From contig NZ_JABMKW010000020.1 in the NCBI RefSeq assembly GCF_013204795.1, positions 1,302,001 through 1,366,000 of the forward strand: a stretch of 64,000 nt of DNA, given 5' to 3'. The DNA comes from Pedobacter panaciterrae (GTDB taxonomy: Bacteria > Bacteroidota > Bacteroidia > Sphingobacteriales > Sphingobacteriaceae). This document shows positions 34,142 through 43,589 of this stretch, piece after piece. Position 1 is the stretch's first letter; every line of letters begins with the position of its first letter. The notes beneath the pieces are model-generated. The model searched no databases. It saw only the letters and a list, made by a program, of their open reading frames with translations, and was not told the origin of the DNA. Position numbers and translations under genes: made by a program.

Positions 34142-36085
34142 ATGGCCACAAAACCTACGCAAACATCTACTGAGCCGGATATTCTGAAAGATGCCGGCAG
34201 TATCTGGAAATTTCTAATAGAGAATGCAGGAAATGATCCTGTATTTTATGATAAGGATTTTCTGAAAGGCAACGAAGATGAAGCTGGTTTGTATACTCAT
34301 CTGAAAATTAAGCCCTCAACAGCGGGGTTAGAAAAAGACCTGATCAAACACAAAATCAGTTCTGAGCAGTTTATCGTTGCTTTATTTAAAACGCTTCAGC
34401 CTTATTCACAAATGATGTCAGACCTATGTGTGTTTTTTGAGCGACATGAAATTAAAACAACCAATAAAAATTTGAGGATAGAATTTGATTTCAGCAAAAC
34501 ACAAACTGACCAGTTGGCATTCGACCTAAAGCATTTCAGGGAAACCATAAAAAAATTGACACGGGCATCCAGAATCGTTAACTATTACTTCTTACACGAC
34601 CGGGATATATGGCAAGCGCTGAGGATATTAGACAATTATCCGTATCCCCGGCCAAATATTGATCCGTCAGTTAGCGAGGTGATAAAAAACTTCCGAGAAA
34701 AAGGCCTGATTACCCAGGTTAACACTCAGCTATCATTGACTGGCAATGTTAGACTGGACAAGGAATTGGCACGCCTGTATAAGATGGCAAGAAGTTTTAT
34801 TGATGCCTGCTTGGTTATAGGCAGGCATCAGGCAGAATTAGACGAATATTTTAGGGCCAACAATTATGGACATTCTAAGTCCCAAACGACCGAAGAGTTA
34901 GATTTTCAGGAGGAATGGATTTTAGGCTGGCCACTAAATGTACTTTATATCGGAATTAATGATCACTGGCCTTACCTACTGATACAGTCCATATTTGAGA
35001 TTATAGAACGCCTCAGCCCTGGAATTTTGAATATTGAACCAGCACGTAATGAGCTGGCCGAGAAATTAAACACCTTCATGGCGACAGCGAGCATCAGCAG
35101 AGATGAGCAGCAGGAACTCCTGACCGAACTAGCGAACCTGCTTAGCCTGCCGGTCTGGAAACAAAGACATGAACTTTATGCTGCATGGATCCTCAGCCTG
35201 ATGGACAAAACGCTGGAAGAATATCCTTCTAGTATTCATCACAACAATGGATTATTATCGCTCAGCTTCTCGGCAACCAGGTTAATTTCCTATGAAACCA
35301 ATCAGGGAAATATGGAGCTTTGGTCTGAAGTCAGAAGCCCATTGAAGAATCCCAGCAGCAAAAGCAGAACCGCGAACATTCAGCCGGACTATACAATTTA
35401 CAAGCATAAGAATGCTATTGAGAATTGCGTGGCTGTTGTCGAAGTGAAACAATACCGTAAGCCAAGTAGCCGGAAATTCACAGAAGCGATTAACGATTAC
35501 GCCAATGGCCTGCCATATGCCGACGTATTTTTGGTAAATTATGGTTCCGTACATGAGGGAATGCTACTTGACCATGCTGATCGTTCATTCTTTTTTGGTT
35601 TAGTAAGGCCGGATCTTGACACAAAAATGGATTTTACGGATGCTTTTAAAAATGCAATTAGTACACGACTGCCGCCTCCGTTTCTCATCAAGGTGCCGGG
35701 TCTTAACAAAACTGACTTCAATATCTCTGCAACAAAAGAAATCTATATTGATGTATCCTCTTCACTAGATACTGATGCTTACAGGTCTTTCTTGAACAAC
35801 ATTCTGGAACCAATTCTAGTTTATAAAACTGCCGAACGATTAATCGCTGTCGATACGATAATCCGGCAGGAATGGCAGGCCCCTGATGCCAAGTCAATAA
35901 GTGAACTAACTGATTTAGATTTTAGCGGCGCAACTGATTTTGCAGCCTACTTGCCCGAACTATCTGAAATGACAATAGTGGTGACAGATGAAGATGGTGC
36001 AGCGCAAATTCAATCAGCAGGAAAAAAAGGGATTCTATTGGTGATATTTAATTCAGAACATGATATTAGAGCAGTAAAGATCTGA
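34142..36085 (+). CDS. PD-(D/E)XK nuclease-like protein with C-terminal vWA-like domain
   Basis: A 647-aa protein, started at the ATG two bases after the patatin stop (a TTG at 34136 is the alternative). The N-terminal 380 residues are helical and unrecognised. At about 415-480 lies a restriction-endonuclease-like core: NIQPDYTIY (Asp), then CVAVVEVKQYRKPSS (ExK), then a Q/N-rich helix. The last 120 residues look like a von Willebrand A domain with a MIDAS-like pattern: IYIDVSSSLDTD, GATDFAAYL, VVTDEDGA. A nuclease and a protein-interaction or metal-binding domain in one chain behind a patatin gene suggests a two-protein defence or stress effector. The domain calls are by motif only. Confidence 0.6.
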   Translation: MATKPTQTSTEPDILKDAGSIWKFLIENAGNDPVFYDKDFLKGNEDEAGLYTHLKIKPSTAGLEKDLIKHKISSEQFIVALFKTLQPYSQMMSDLCVFFERHEIKTTNKNLRIEFDFSKTQTDQLAFDLKHFRETIKKLTRASRIVNYYFLHDRDIWQALRILDNYPYPRPNIDPSVSEVIKNFREKGLITQVNTQLSLTGNVRLDKELARLYKMARSFIDACLVIGRHQAELDEYFRANNYGHSKSQTTEELDFQEEWILGWPLNVLYIGINDHWPYLLIQSIFEIIERLSPGILNIEPARNELAEKLNTFMATASISRDEQQELLTELANLLSLPVWKQRHELYAAWILSLMDKTLEEYPSSIHHNNGLLSLSFSATRLISYETNQGNMELWSEVRSPLKNPSSKSRTANIQPDYTIYKHKNAIENCVAVVEVKQYRKPSSRKFTEAINDYANGLPYADVFLVNYGSVHEGMLLDHADRSFFFGLVRPDLDTKMDFTDAFKNAISTRLPPPFLIKVPGLNKTDFNISATKEIYIDVSSSLDTDAYRSFLNNILEPILVYKTAERLIAVDTIIRQEWQAPDAKSISELTDLDFSGATDFAAYLPELSEMTIVVTDEDGAAQIQSAGKKGILLVIFNSEHDIRAVKI

Positions 36086-36207
36086 TTTAAACCACGATAC
36101 CGAGCACAGCTTGAATAATGTCAATGATCTAATGTTTGCTGATTTCGATAACAGAAATAGTGTTTTATTTTGCAATCAGGTAACCTCCTCTCCAAGATAA
36201 TATCCCC

Positions 36208-36260
36208 ATATGGTTGAATCCTGCCATTGAATAAAATTCATGGCAGGAATTCAACCATAT
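36208..36260. terminator. bidirectional terminator between convergent operons
   Basis: A 20-bp stem with one bulged base (ATATGGTTGAATCCTGCCAT against ATGGCAGGAATTCAACCATAT) and a 12-base loop. It separates the patatin/nuclease pair (+) from the caspase operon (-). Confidence 0.75.
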
Positions 36261-36271
36261 AACCACGATCG

Positions 36272-37555
36272 TTAATTTCCCGAATCAGCAGATTTGCTTT
36301 TCAGGCCGAGGCTCTTGGCGAAAATGGCCGGTGCAAAACTGATACCCACAGAGAAATTGGCTTTACCGTATCTTCTTTTAGCAAATTTAAGTGCATCATC
36401 GACAGAAGTTATGGCTCCAATGTCTGTTACCTGCGTCTCATATTCATTAACCCAAACCCAACCCAGGTTAACTGCAAAATCATTCGTTATTGCATAGTTG
36501 AAGCCAGCATAAAGCCCTGATAGCGGATCTTTGGAAAGCTTTAACCCTCCATAAACTCCAATTCTGGATAAGGTATTGTCATATAAATACCTCGCAAATG
36601 ACCTTGGTGATTCGTAAGCTTTGTTATCAAAAAGGGATTTCCAAAGGGGATAAAATCTGTCCACATCCCTGGGCACATGGACTTCAAGCAAGGCATAAGC
36701 GTTACTTTTCCAGTCCTTGGTCTGATCAGCATTAGGTTTTACCGTTAAATTCCCATCTGAGATAGAGATATTGCTTACCGCTATTTTACTGTTGGTAACG
36801 CCAATCTGAAAGGTTGCCAGATTGCTTTCATGTACGGTATACACCTGATCTTCTTTAAAGGCGGAATGGCTTAAAATGACATCGCATGGATCTTTTATGC
36901 GCTCGGGTGCAACCTTGATCAATGTCAGGCTCAGGGTATTGATGGTCTGTGTGCTCATAGTCCCCACATCCATCAAATCCTTCCAACTCTGTTCAAATCT
37001 CCCGGTTTTATACTTAATCTTCACCGAGGCGAGGGAAAGCTTCTTGTCTTTTTTGAGGTCATCATTTTCGTAAACGGCATCATCAACGTCTATCAAAACA
37101 ATATAAACCTTTTTAGTGGACAGAAGGTAGCTGGTCAGTTTACCATCCTTTTTTTCCCGGTGACCATAGATGGTGTTGAGCGTGGTATAGTCCGCAGCGT
37201 ACTCACCACTGAGCGTTACCGTAATTTTCCGGTAGACCACCAGAACAGCGGCATTTTTTCCCATATTTATCTCCTCCATGGTTTTTTCAATCTCTTTGGC
37301 AAAAGGACTTATCTGAGCATTCGCCAAGGTGTTATCATTAGAGAGCACGCTTGATTTACCGAAGATTTCCTTCAATTTTGCATAAGCTGATTCATCACTT
37401 TCATTAAGCGAGGCAACCAGTTCTTTGGAGGACACAGAATTCAAACTGCATTCCAGTCTTTTACTCTCATATTCATTTTTGCCGTTTTGCGCAGCACAGT
37501 ATCCGCTGATTAATATCAGAACAGATAACAGAGGGCTAAAGTGTTTCGTTTTCAT
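36272..37555 (-). CDS. exported, probably outer-membrane-associated protein
   Basis: A 427-aa protein with a signal peptide (LLSVLILISGYCAAQ). The mature part starts with a helical region, then beta-rich segments. The last 110 residues (GVYGGLKLSKDPLSGLYAGF, NDFAVNLGWVWVNEYE, FSVGISFAPAIF) alternate like outer-membrane strands. There is no recognised family. It is the last gene of the caspase operon, 6 bases after the caspase gene, so it may be a target, a sensor or an anchor for the protease (inference). Confidence 0.65.
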   Translation of the reverse strand: MKTKHFSPLLSVLILISGYCAAQNGKNEYESKRLECSLNSVSSKELVASLNESDESAYAKLKEIFGKSSVLSNDNTLANAQISPFAKEIEKTMEEINMGKNAAVLVVYRKITVTLSGEYAADYTTLNTIYGHREKKDGKLTSYLLSTKKVYIVLIDVDDAVYENDDLKKDKKLSLASVKIKYKTGRFEQSWKDLMDVGTMSTQTINTLSLTLIKVAPERIKDPCDVILSHSAFKEDQVYTVHESNLATFQIGVTNSKIAVSNISISDGNLTVKPNADQTKDWKSNAYALLEVHVPRDVDRFYPLWKSLFDNKAYESPRSFARYLYDNTLSRIGVYGGLKLSKDPLSGLYAGFNYAITNDFAVNLGWVWVNEYETQVTDIGAITSVDDALKFAKRRYGKANFSVGISFAPAIFAKSLGLKSKSADSGN

Positions 37556-37561
37556 ATCAGT

Positions 37562-38248
37562 TTATATTATATAGTTCTTAAAATTTTTCGCGGGTCTGAT
37601 GATGTAGTTTCCCCTCCAGCCGTTTCTTCTGAATACCCGGTCGATTGCAGTATCCATACTGTCCAGATCTGTCTGCCATGATTGGGAAAATGCCGAAAAA
37701 AAGAAACTATTTTCCCGGAACCGAGCGGAGGCATTCGCCGAAGAAGCGGAGAGTACAGAGTGGTAAAAGGTATCATCTAAGATTGCGTCTACAATGCCAT
37801 AGGCAAAGCAGCAATCAAGAATAGTGATCAAATGACCTTTGCCGGCCACATCCTTAAACCGTTTGACAAAATCTATGTAATCCCTTTCGTTAAAAAAAGT
37901 ATCGAACGGAGCCGGAGGGTTTACCGTGAGCCTGGGATTACTGGTTACAAAATAAACCTCATCATTTCTGGCTTGAGTACTGTTGAGGAGCTTGGCCGCA
38001 TGTCCGCTATAGAAAAAAATCAGATGGCCATCTTCACCGAGTTGTTCAAGGGCTTCAGTAAGTTTAGCGATGATATGCGCTTTAGTAGCCAGTTCATCAA
38101 ATATGGGAAATGGAACCTCCCAGCCCCTACTTACCAGATTCGCCATCAAACTTTTCACATTTTGCTCAACGAATTTCAGTTTGATATTTCCATTGACTGT
38201 AAATTGGTAATAATCTCCCAGGCCAACCAGAACTGCTATCTTTTTCAT
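37562..38248 (-). CDS. caspase-like protease (peptidase C14)
   Basis: A 228-aa single-domain caspase-fold protease. The catalytic His83 lies in FFYSGHAA after a hydrophobic strand, and the nucleophile lies in TILDCCFAYG (Cys146 or Cys147; the order D-C matches bacterial orthocaspases). KKIAVLVGLGDYYQ starts the fold. No fused sensor domain is present, so specificity and activation must come from partners. It lies 4 bases after a coiled-coil membrane protein gene and 6 before an exported protein gene. Confidence 0.88.
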   Translation of the reverse strand: MKKIAVLVGLGDYYQFTVNGNIKLKFVEQNVKSLMANLVSRGWEVPFPIFDELATKAHIIAKLTEALEQLGEDGHLIFFYSGHAAKLLNSTQARNDEVYFVTSNPRLTVNPPAPFDTFFNERDYIDFVKRFKDVAGKGHLITILDCCFAYGIVDAILDDTFYHSVLSASSANASARFRENSFFFSAFSQSWQTDLDSMDTAIDRVFRRNGWRGNYIIRPAKNFKNYII

Positions 38249-38252
38249 AAGC

Positions 38253-39302
38253 TTATTGATTTAACAGACCTTCGATTTCACTAATTTCACTGGCAATCTT
38301 ATTTGCCTGGTCAGAAAGAATGGTTATTTTACTTTCTATTTTTTCTTTGCTTAAAAGGTCTAATTGGGTGACGCCTTTGGCACTCATCGCCAGGATTTCC
38401 GCCAGATCTTCTTTTTGATCTTCTATTTCCTTCAACCTGCTGTTGAGGTCATTCATTTTCAAGGCTTTGACCTCCTCCCACTTAAAAGTCGGAACAAGCT
38501 TTTTAGCAATGTATGCACCCTGGCTCAGGCCCATCAATACCACGAAAGACCAGGGCAAATAAGGGACAAAGACCTCTGCACCCTGCGAAGGGAGCAGTTT
38601 CTGGTTATACTCTTCAAAAAAGTTATTGTAGACCTTATTGACCCCTTCGATGTTGGAGAAAAGCAGTTCCTGGTTGAACAGGTAAGATTTGGAGAGAAAG
38701 ACGGCAATTGCAAGAATTGTCCATAGCAACATTTGACACCTGCTGAAATCAAGTCCGTTTTCTCCCATCAGGATATCTTCCCATTTACCTTTCTCCGTAT
38801 GATAGTTCCAGGAACGGGGTGCCTTTGCGGCCTTGTCAAGGGTAATCTGTTTTACCGCAATATAGCTCGAAAGGCTAAGTCCGAGCAGCCACATGGCAGA
38901 TTCGGAAAATACCGGCTGATAAAGATGAAAAAGGTTTCCCCCTTTATTAAAAGTGAGCGCGAAAAGCTCAGAAAGCTGTACAGAGATAATAACCACAGCC
39001 CAGACAAGAGCCTGGAGTCGCCCAAGGCTGTATGTTCCATCGTCGCCGATGAGAAAGTTCATTGCCCCTTCTTTAAAGTTAGTCTTACCGAAGATTTTAA
39101 TGATCAGCCAGAATACGCACCAGGTAACCAATAGGGAAATAACCTGCAGTGAAAGGCCAGCAAATATCTTTGCATCAATCCTGGGAATCTTTGTATCTCT
39201 TAAGCAGGGGAACAAAAATAAAAGGGCTATCGTAAGTACAATAAGCCCAAACAGCCAGAAACCATTTCGGTCTGTTTTTTTTGATTGGTTATGTTTAAAC
39301 AT
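38253..39302 (-). CDS. membrane protein with internal repeat and C-terminal coiled coil
   Basis: A 349-aa protein with two leading hydrophobic helices (residues about 13-75) and then two related helix units: YSLGRLQALVWAVVIISVQL and LDFSRCQMLLWTILAIAVFL, each followed by a second helix ending in ...YIAVKQI or ...YIAKKLV. The last 70 residues (LNSRLKEIEDQKEDLAEILA to ASEISEIEGLLNQ) form a coiled coil in the cytoplasm. It probably recruits the soluble caspase encoded next to it (inference). I do not know a family name. Confidence 0.7.
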   Translation of the reverse strand: MFKHNQSKKTDRNGFWLFGLIVLTIALLFLFPCLRDTKIPRIDAKIFAGLSLQVISLLVTWCVFWLIIKIFGKTNFKEGAMNFLIGDDGTYSLGRLQALVWAVVIISVQLSELFALTFNKGGNLFHLYQPVFSESAMWLLGLSLSSYIAVKQITLDKAAKAPRSWNYHTEKGKWEDILMGENGLDFSRCQMLLWTILAIAVFLSKSYLFNQELLFSNIEGVNKVYNNFFEEYNQKLLPSQGAEVFVPYLPWSFVVLMGLSQGAYIAKKLVPTFKWEEVKALKMNDLNSRLKEIEDQKEDLAEILAMSAKGVTQLDLLSKEKIESKITILSDQANKIASEISEIEGLLNQ

Positions 39303-39408
39303 GATTGGATCATTTGACCCAAAAGTATGGCAGCATAACAGACCAGTCCACAGGAAATTCCCCCTAAATCATACCGGAAATTTCCTGTTTTTCACGAAGC
39401 CAGACTGA

Positions 39409-40047
39409 TTATATGGCAACAAGATTATGCCTGATGGCTTCCAATGCCATCCCTACCCTGCTTTTCACATTCAGTTTTATAAAGATAGACTCCCGGTAAC
39501 CATCAATCGTTTTTTCTGAAAGGCACATAATCGATGCAATCTGTTTATAGGTCATGTCGCTACAGGCGAGTTTTAAGAAAGCCTTTTCACGATCCGAGAG
39601 CAACAGTTTTTGAGATGTCTCGCCCCTTGCCATAAGATTCCTCAGGTGCCTGTTTATTGCATCAGCATTATAGTAGCCAAGATCATGTACATCAGACAGG
39701 GCATCACGCAGTTTATCAGGGTGTATATCCTTCAATAGAAAGGCACAGCAGCCCGCCTTAAGCATCGCAATCACCGAGGTATCATCATCATTCATTGAAA
39801 GCGCGACCAGTTTTATATCCGGGTATTTATTTTTTATAGCGGCGGCAGTCTCAGGGCCGTTCATGATCGGCATACGTACGTCAAGTAAAATGATATCCGG
39901 TTTGATCCCGGAATGTTCGAGCTCCTGGATCATAATTGATCCGTCGAGCGCCTGGATCACCACAGTAAATCCGGGAATCGAATTTATCAGCAGCGAAAGT
40001 GCCTTCAGAAATAACAGATGATCATCAGCGATACCTATTTTGATCAT
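39409..40047 (-). CDS. NarL/LuxR-type response regulator
   Basis: A 212-aa response regulator: REC domain with phosphoacceptor Asp in IILLDVRMPIMNGP near residue 55 and a C-terminal LuxR helix-turn-helix (MTYKQIASIMCLSEKTIDGY near residues 160-185). Its first four bases overlap the histidine kinase stop, so the two are a pair. The family is a DNA-binding activator, probably acting on this operon or the leader cassettes. Confidence 0.93.
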   Translation of the reverse strand: MIKIGIADDHLLFLKALSLLINSIPGFTVVIQALDGSIMIQELEHSGIKPDIILLDVRMPIMNGPETAAAIKNKYPDIKLVALSMNDDDTSVIAMLKAGCCAFLLKDIHPDKLRDALSDVHDLGYYNADAINRHLRNLMARGETSQKLLLSDREKAFLKLACSDMTYKQIASIMCLSEKTIDGYRESIFIKLNVKSRVGMALEAIRHNLVAI

Positions 40048-41279
40048 GATACTACTTTTAAAAGGTCCCTTCCAATCCCCTCAGCAAGGATCCTTGCGGT
40101 CAAGCGTGTTCCACCCGAGGGATTCTGCCTTACCTCAAATGATCCACCCAAAAGCTGCATGCGCTCCCTCATACTCACCATCCCCTGACCTGGATGACCG
40201 GAAAACGTGGTATCCATCCCGCAGCCATTATCTGAAACGGTAAGTGAAAATTCATCACTAAAATCCATTTCAACTTCTATGCTTGATGCGCCACTGTGTT
40301 TCAGGGCATTATTCATTGCCTCCCTTGATACCCGATAAAGGATAAATGCTGTCCTTGCATCCAGTAAATAAGGGGTTCCTGTAATGATCACAGACGCTTT
40401 TATCGTCCCTATTTTCCTGATATGGTCGATATCTTCGAGTATTGCATTTCCAAGATCAAATTCACTGAGGTTTTCCGCATAAAGATTGTTTGATATGTTG
40501 CGCAGGTCCTGAATCGCCTTCCCCGCTAACGCGAGCGTTTCCTTGACATTATCAGGAGGCATCTGTTCCGGCCTGCTGTCCAGCAGGTGCAGATTGAGCT
40601 TAATGATCGAAAGCGTCTGGCCTACCCCATCATGGATTTCCTGGGAAATTTGATAAAGGGCGTTTTTCTTTTTTTCCTCTGCTAAAAGGAGGCTTTTTAC
40701 TTCAAGGCGTTTAATGGCCGCATTTTTCCCGTTTTCGAAAACGAGTGAAACAAAAAATATGATCATGATCAGTCCCAATACACAATTCAGGCTCAAATTA
40801 TCTCTCCACCCCAGGTTGTAATTTATCGGAAAACGGATCCCCATCTTAATCGAAAATGCAAAAAACAGGATCAACAAGGTATTGACAACCAGCCAGGCAA
40901 TACCTGTCCGGCGCCCTCCCATAAGCAAGGCCATTACCGGAGAGGTGGCAAGCCATGGCAGCACAGGTGAGGAAAAACCTCCGGAATGGACGATAGAAAC
41001 GACAATTGCGGACACCCCGGTTAATATATATATATTACTGACAACCTGCAGGTTAACATTTTTCTTCACCGCATAAATAAGCAAAAGATGTATCGTTGCT
41101 GCAATAAAAAGCATGGTCGTACCCGCTTTCATACCTATACTTATGGTAGTAAAGGCATAATCAAAATCAAAGACCACAGTGATCATGATGATGCTCAAGA
41201 TCAGCCGATACCGACGGAGCAAATCGGGATTTTCCGCTGCATGCCGGGGAATAAGATAAAGGAAGATACGTTTAAACAT
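40044..41279 (-). CDS. membrane sensor histidine kinase (HisKA_3 type)
   Basis: A 411-aa kinase. Six or so membrane helices (residues about 25-185) with almost no periplasmic loops suggest it senses a membrane-borne cue. NALYQISQEIHDGVGQTLSI carries the phosphorylated His of the HisKA_3 (NarX/DesK) class, and the ATPase has NALKHSGASSIEV and VSDNGCGMDTTFSGHPG. It begins 1 base after the flavin oxidoreductase stop and is paired with the LuxR-type regulator. Confidence 0.92.
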   Translation of the reverse strand: MFKRIFLYLIPRHAAENPDLLRRYRLILSIIMITVVFDFDYAFTTISIGMKAGTTMLFIAATIHLLLIYAVKKNVNLQVVSNIYILTGVSAIVVSIVHSGGFSSPVLPWLATSPVMALLMGGRRTGIAWLVVNTLLILFFAFSIKMGIRFPINYNLGWRDNLSLNCVLGLIMIIFFVSLVFENGKNAAIKRLEVKSLLLAEEKKKNALYQISQEIHDGVGQTLSIIKLNLHLLDSRPEQMPPDNVKETLALAGKAIQDLRNISNNLYAENLSEFDLGNAILEDIDHIRKIGTIKASVIITGTPYLLDARTAFILYRVSREAMNNALKHSGASSIEVEMDFSDEFSLTVSDNGCGMDTTFSGHPGQGMVSMRERMQLLGGSFEVRQNPSGGTRLTARILAEGIGRDLLKVVS

Positions 41280-41280
41280 A

Positions 41281-43062
41281 TTATATGAGTTTAAGTTTCC
41301 GAAGTATGTTTAAAAAGAAATTAAAAACAGGCCCAAACCATGGTTCTTTCAATTTCCAAGGAAGCCCCTGACGGAACCGCTTCCGGTCTTTCCACTGATA
41401 ATACAATAGCCATTTAGGCTCATGAAGATCCCATACCCCGCAAAATTCCGCCCTTGTACCACTATGTTCTATAATATTGTTGACAGCCCTTCTTGCGGCC
41501 TCGTTTGCCCCTTCCATTGTGGCCAGGTCTGTAAAAGTCCTGACGTAATCCGCTGCAAGGAAAAAATTCCCAATGGCTGTCCTGGAATCACTTCTGATGG
41601 ACCATGTATTGATTTCATTAACTAATAAAGGCTCTTCATTACTGGTAACCCTGTTGTTGCCATAACCAGGAAACGACCGGGATCCGCCTGTTTTGGGATC
41701 AGATCTTTTTCCTGATTTGGCCAGTCGCAAAAGGACCTCCGAAAACACAATACTTTCATCCACATACCCCATTATCAGGTCTTCATCACGAATTAATTCC
41801 TCCTCGACATTGAAAGACATCTTCATCTGCTCCCAGACTTCCGTTAATGCCTCCTCCCTTGAACACTCTTTTGCCGGAAGTTTAAAAATAATTCCCTTGT
41901 TTTCCCAGTTGGATACATCAACAGAAATTATACCTCTGACATCCCCTTTTCCGTAATCTGAAATATCAACATCCCAAAATTGCACCTGGGATATAGCCGT
42001 AAGTGCCCAGGGTGTGTCTGCAAGAATGATATGTCCTTTTACAATCGGTACATCATGTCGAAGAAAAAACTGCATCCCGTTCATCCATGCCACTGAAGGC
42101 GCAAGCTTGCTGATGAAGGAAAGATTTGGGTCCAGGGACAGCATCGCAGGGGTATTGGTAATCAGGGCAGCCCGTTCCACAGGCATCGCACACAGGTAAT
42201 AATCAGCCTGGAACTGCTCTTCTGTATTGTTTACTTTCGCCCTCACCCCACACACCAGCCTTCCGCTGGTTTCAATTTTTGTTACTTCGGCACCAAACCG
42301 ATAATCAACGCCTTTACTCTGCAGATAGGCTAACCAGGGAAAAAGCCATTTTTCATTTGTCGGCCCGTTCAGGATACGGTCATTTTCGATTCTGGGATTG
42401 GTGATACAGAGCATCATCTGGATGAGCACATCCCCGTTGGTTTTGGTATTACATGTTTCTGCTTTAGCCGCGACCAAAGTACGCGTAAGCCCCTCGACAA
42501 AAACCGTTCGGTAATTCTCGCTATTTACTGCTGCCTCCGTAAATTCCCACCAGCCCGTCCGTTCGTATTCATCGATTCTGCGTTCCCGGCAACTTGTCAG
42601 CAACTGCCAAAGCTTACGCGCAATCAACTCAGTTTCTGCTTTAGTCAGTCCCGTCTCTATCCCCTGAAGTGTTTTCAGCATTTCTTTCAAGTCCTTTAAA
42701 GACCTGGGCAGATGTGAAGGGAGTACTATAGGAAGCTTGCCCATCCGGGTCATCATCATATTCGGGCAGGCCACCAGATTCCCACTCACTTTTGCATTGG
42801 AATGAATATCAGGATAAGGTATCCTGTCCATCGTATGGATAATATGGCGGTAGAAACCCGGAAAGAAACGAAATCCATGCTCACCCGGCAACTCCTGTTT
42901 TCCGGTACTGGCAGAGTCCGGAACCGGGATACTCCGGGCCTTCCCTCCCGGAAGCATTTTATTCTTTTCCAGCACCAGGACACTGAATCCCCTTTCGATG
43001 AGTTCATGGGCAGCACTCATCCCGGCAACCCCTCCACCCATAATGAGTACGCGTTTATTCAT
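41281..43062 (-). CDS. FAD-dependent amine-oxidase/phytoene-desaturase-like oxidoreductase
   Basis: A 593-aa flavoprotein with an N-terminal Rossmann motif (MGGGVAGMSAAHELIERGFS), the following Glu in VLVLEKNKMLPGGKARS, and the C-terminal FAD site (NFFLAADYVRTFTDLATMEG). The layout is that of hydroxysqualene dehydroxylase, phytoene desaturase and related amine oxidases, so the substrate is probably a hydrophobic isoprenoid or amine. It is the first gene of the kinase-regulator-caspase operon, with a 1-base gap to the kinase, and may make the lipid that the kinase senses (inference). Confidence 0.85.
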   Translation of the reverse strand: MNKRVLIMGGGVAGMSAAHELIERGFSVLVLEKNKMLPGGKARSIPVPDSASTGKQELPGEHGFRFFPGFYRHIIHTMDRIPYPDIHSNAKVSGNLVACPNMMMTRMGKLPIVLPSHLPRSLKDLKEMLKTLQGIETGLTKAETELIARKLWQLLTSCRERRIDEYERTGWWEFTEAAVNSENYRTVFVEGLTRTLVAAKAETCNTKTNGDVLIQMMLCITNPRIENDRILNGPTNEKWLFPWLAYLQSKGVDYRFGAEVTKIETSGRLVCGVRAKVNNTEEQFQADYYLCAMPVERAALITNTPAMLSLDPNLSFISKLAPSVAWMNGMQFFLRHDVPIVKGHIILADTPWALTAISQVQFWDVDISDYGKGDVRGIISVDVSNWENKGIIFKLPAKECSREEALTEVWEQMKMSFNVEEELIRDEDLIMGYVDESIVFSEVLLRLAKSGKRSDPKTGGSRSFPGYGNNRVTSNEEPLLVNEINTWSIRSDSRTAIGNFFLAADYVRTFTDLATMEGANEAARRAVNNIIEHSGTRAEFCGVWDLHEPKWLLYYQWKDRKRFRQGLPWKLKEPWFGPVFNFFLNILRKLKLI

Positions 43063-43390
43063 GAGTTTGGTCTAAGAAACTGAAGTTAAGTCTTTTAACT
43101 TAAAACTTATAATTATCTCAATATTATTAAGCAAACAAGCTGAAGCAAGCCAAAATCAACCGATAAAATTTATTTAAAATTAAAATATTTAATATTAAAT
43201 AGCCAAAAACAAAAGCTAATTTCATTGGATTCGTCTAAAACAAGCTTCCTCTATCTAACTGATTTTTAAACAAACTCCCTAATTTAACAACAACTTACCG
43301 GCACTAAATCCCTCAGGAATAGACCTCAGGTAAAGAAATTTGATAAACACACTCATTTTTATTCCGACAGCAGAGCCTAATGCATTTCTT
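43063..43390. other. intergenic region upstream of the FAD oxidoreductase operon
   Basis: About 330 AT-rich bases that should hold the minus-strand promoter of the six-gene operon. I find no gene, hairpin or repeat in it beyond the leader-cassette copy that starts at 43391. Confidence 0.4.
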
Positions 43391-43589
43391 CGATCCATTC
43401 CATTTTCACAGCAATGTGTGATAAAAATTACACAATCGAACAACTTCGAAACATATTCACCTCATTATTAAAACATTTACCTAGCTTTAAACAACTCATT
43501 TACCGACAGATACCAGCAAAAAAGTTCTACTTTTAAAAGTATTCACTTATTTCTAAATAGCTGCCTGAACCTAAATTAACCTCAGAGAA
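43391..43589 (+). promoter_or_regulatory. leader-cassette promoter region, copy 2
   Basis: Matches 31861-32059 over its whole length with the same 199-base distance to the small-protein ATG. The identical 27-base block lies at 43416-43442, with the Crp-like GTGTGATAAAAATTACACA. Confidence 0.65.

Noticed and set aside
36208..36260. Terminal inverted repeat of a mobile element
   Set aside because: It is a single hairpin exactly between two convergent gene ends, with no partner copy or transposase; a bidirectional terminator explains it.
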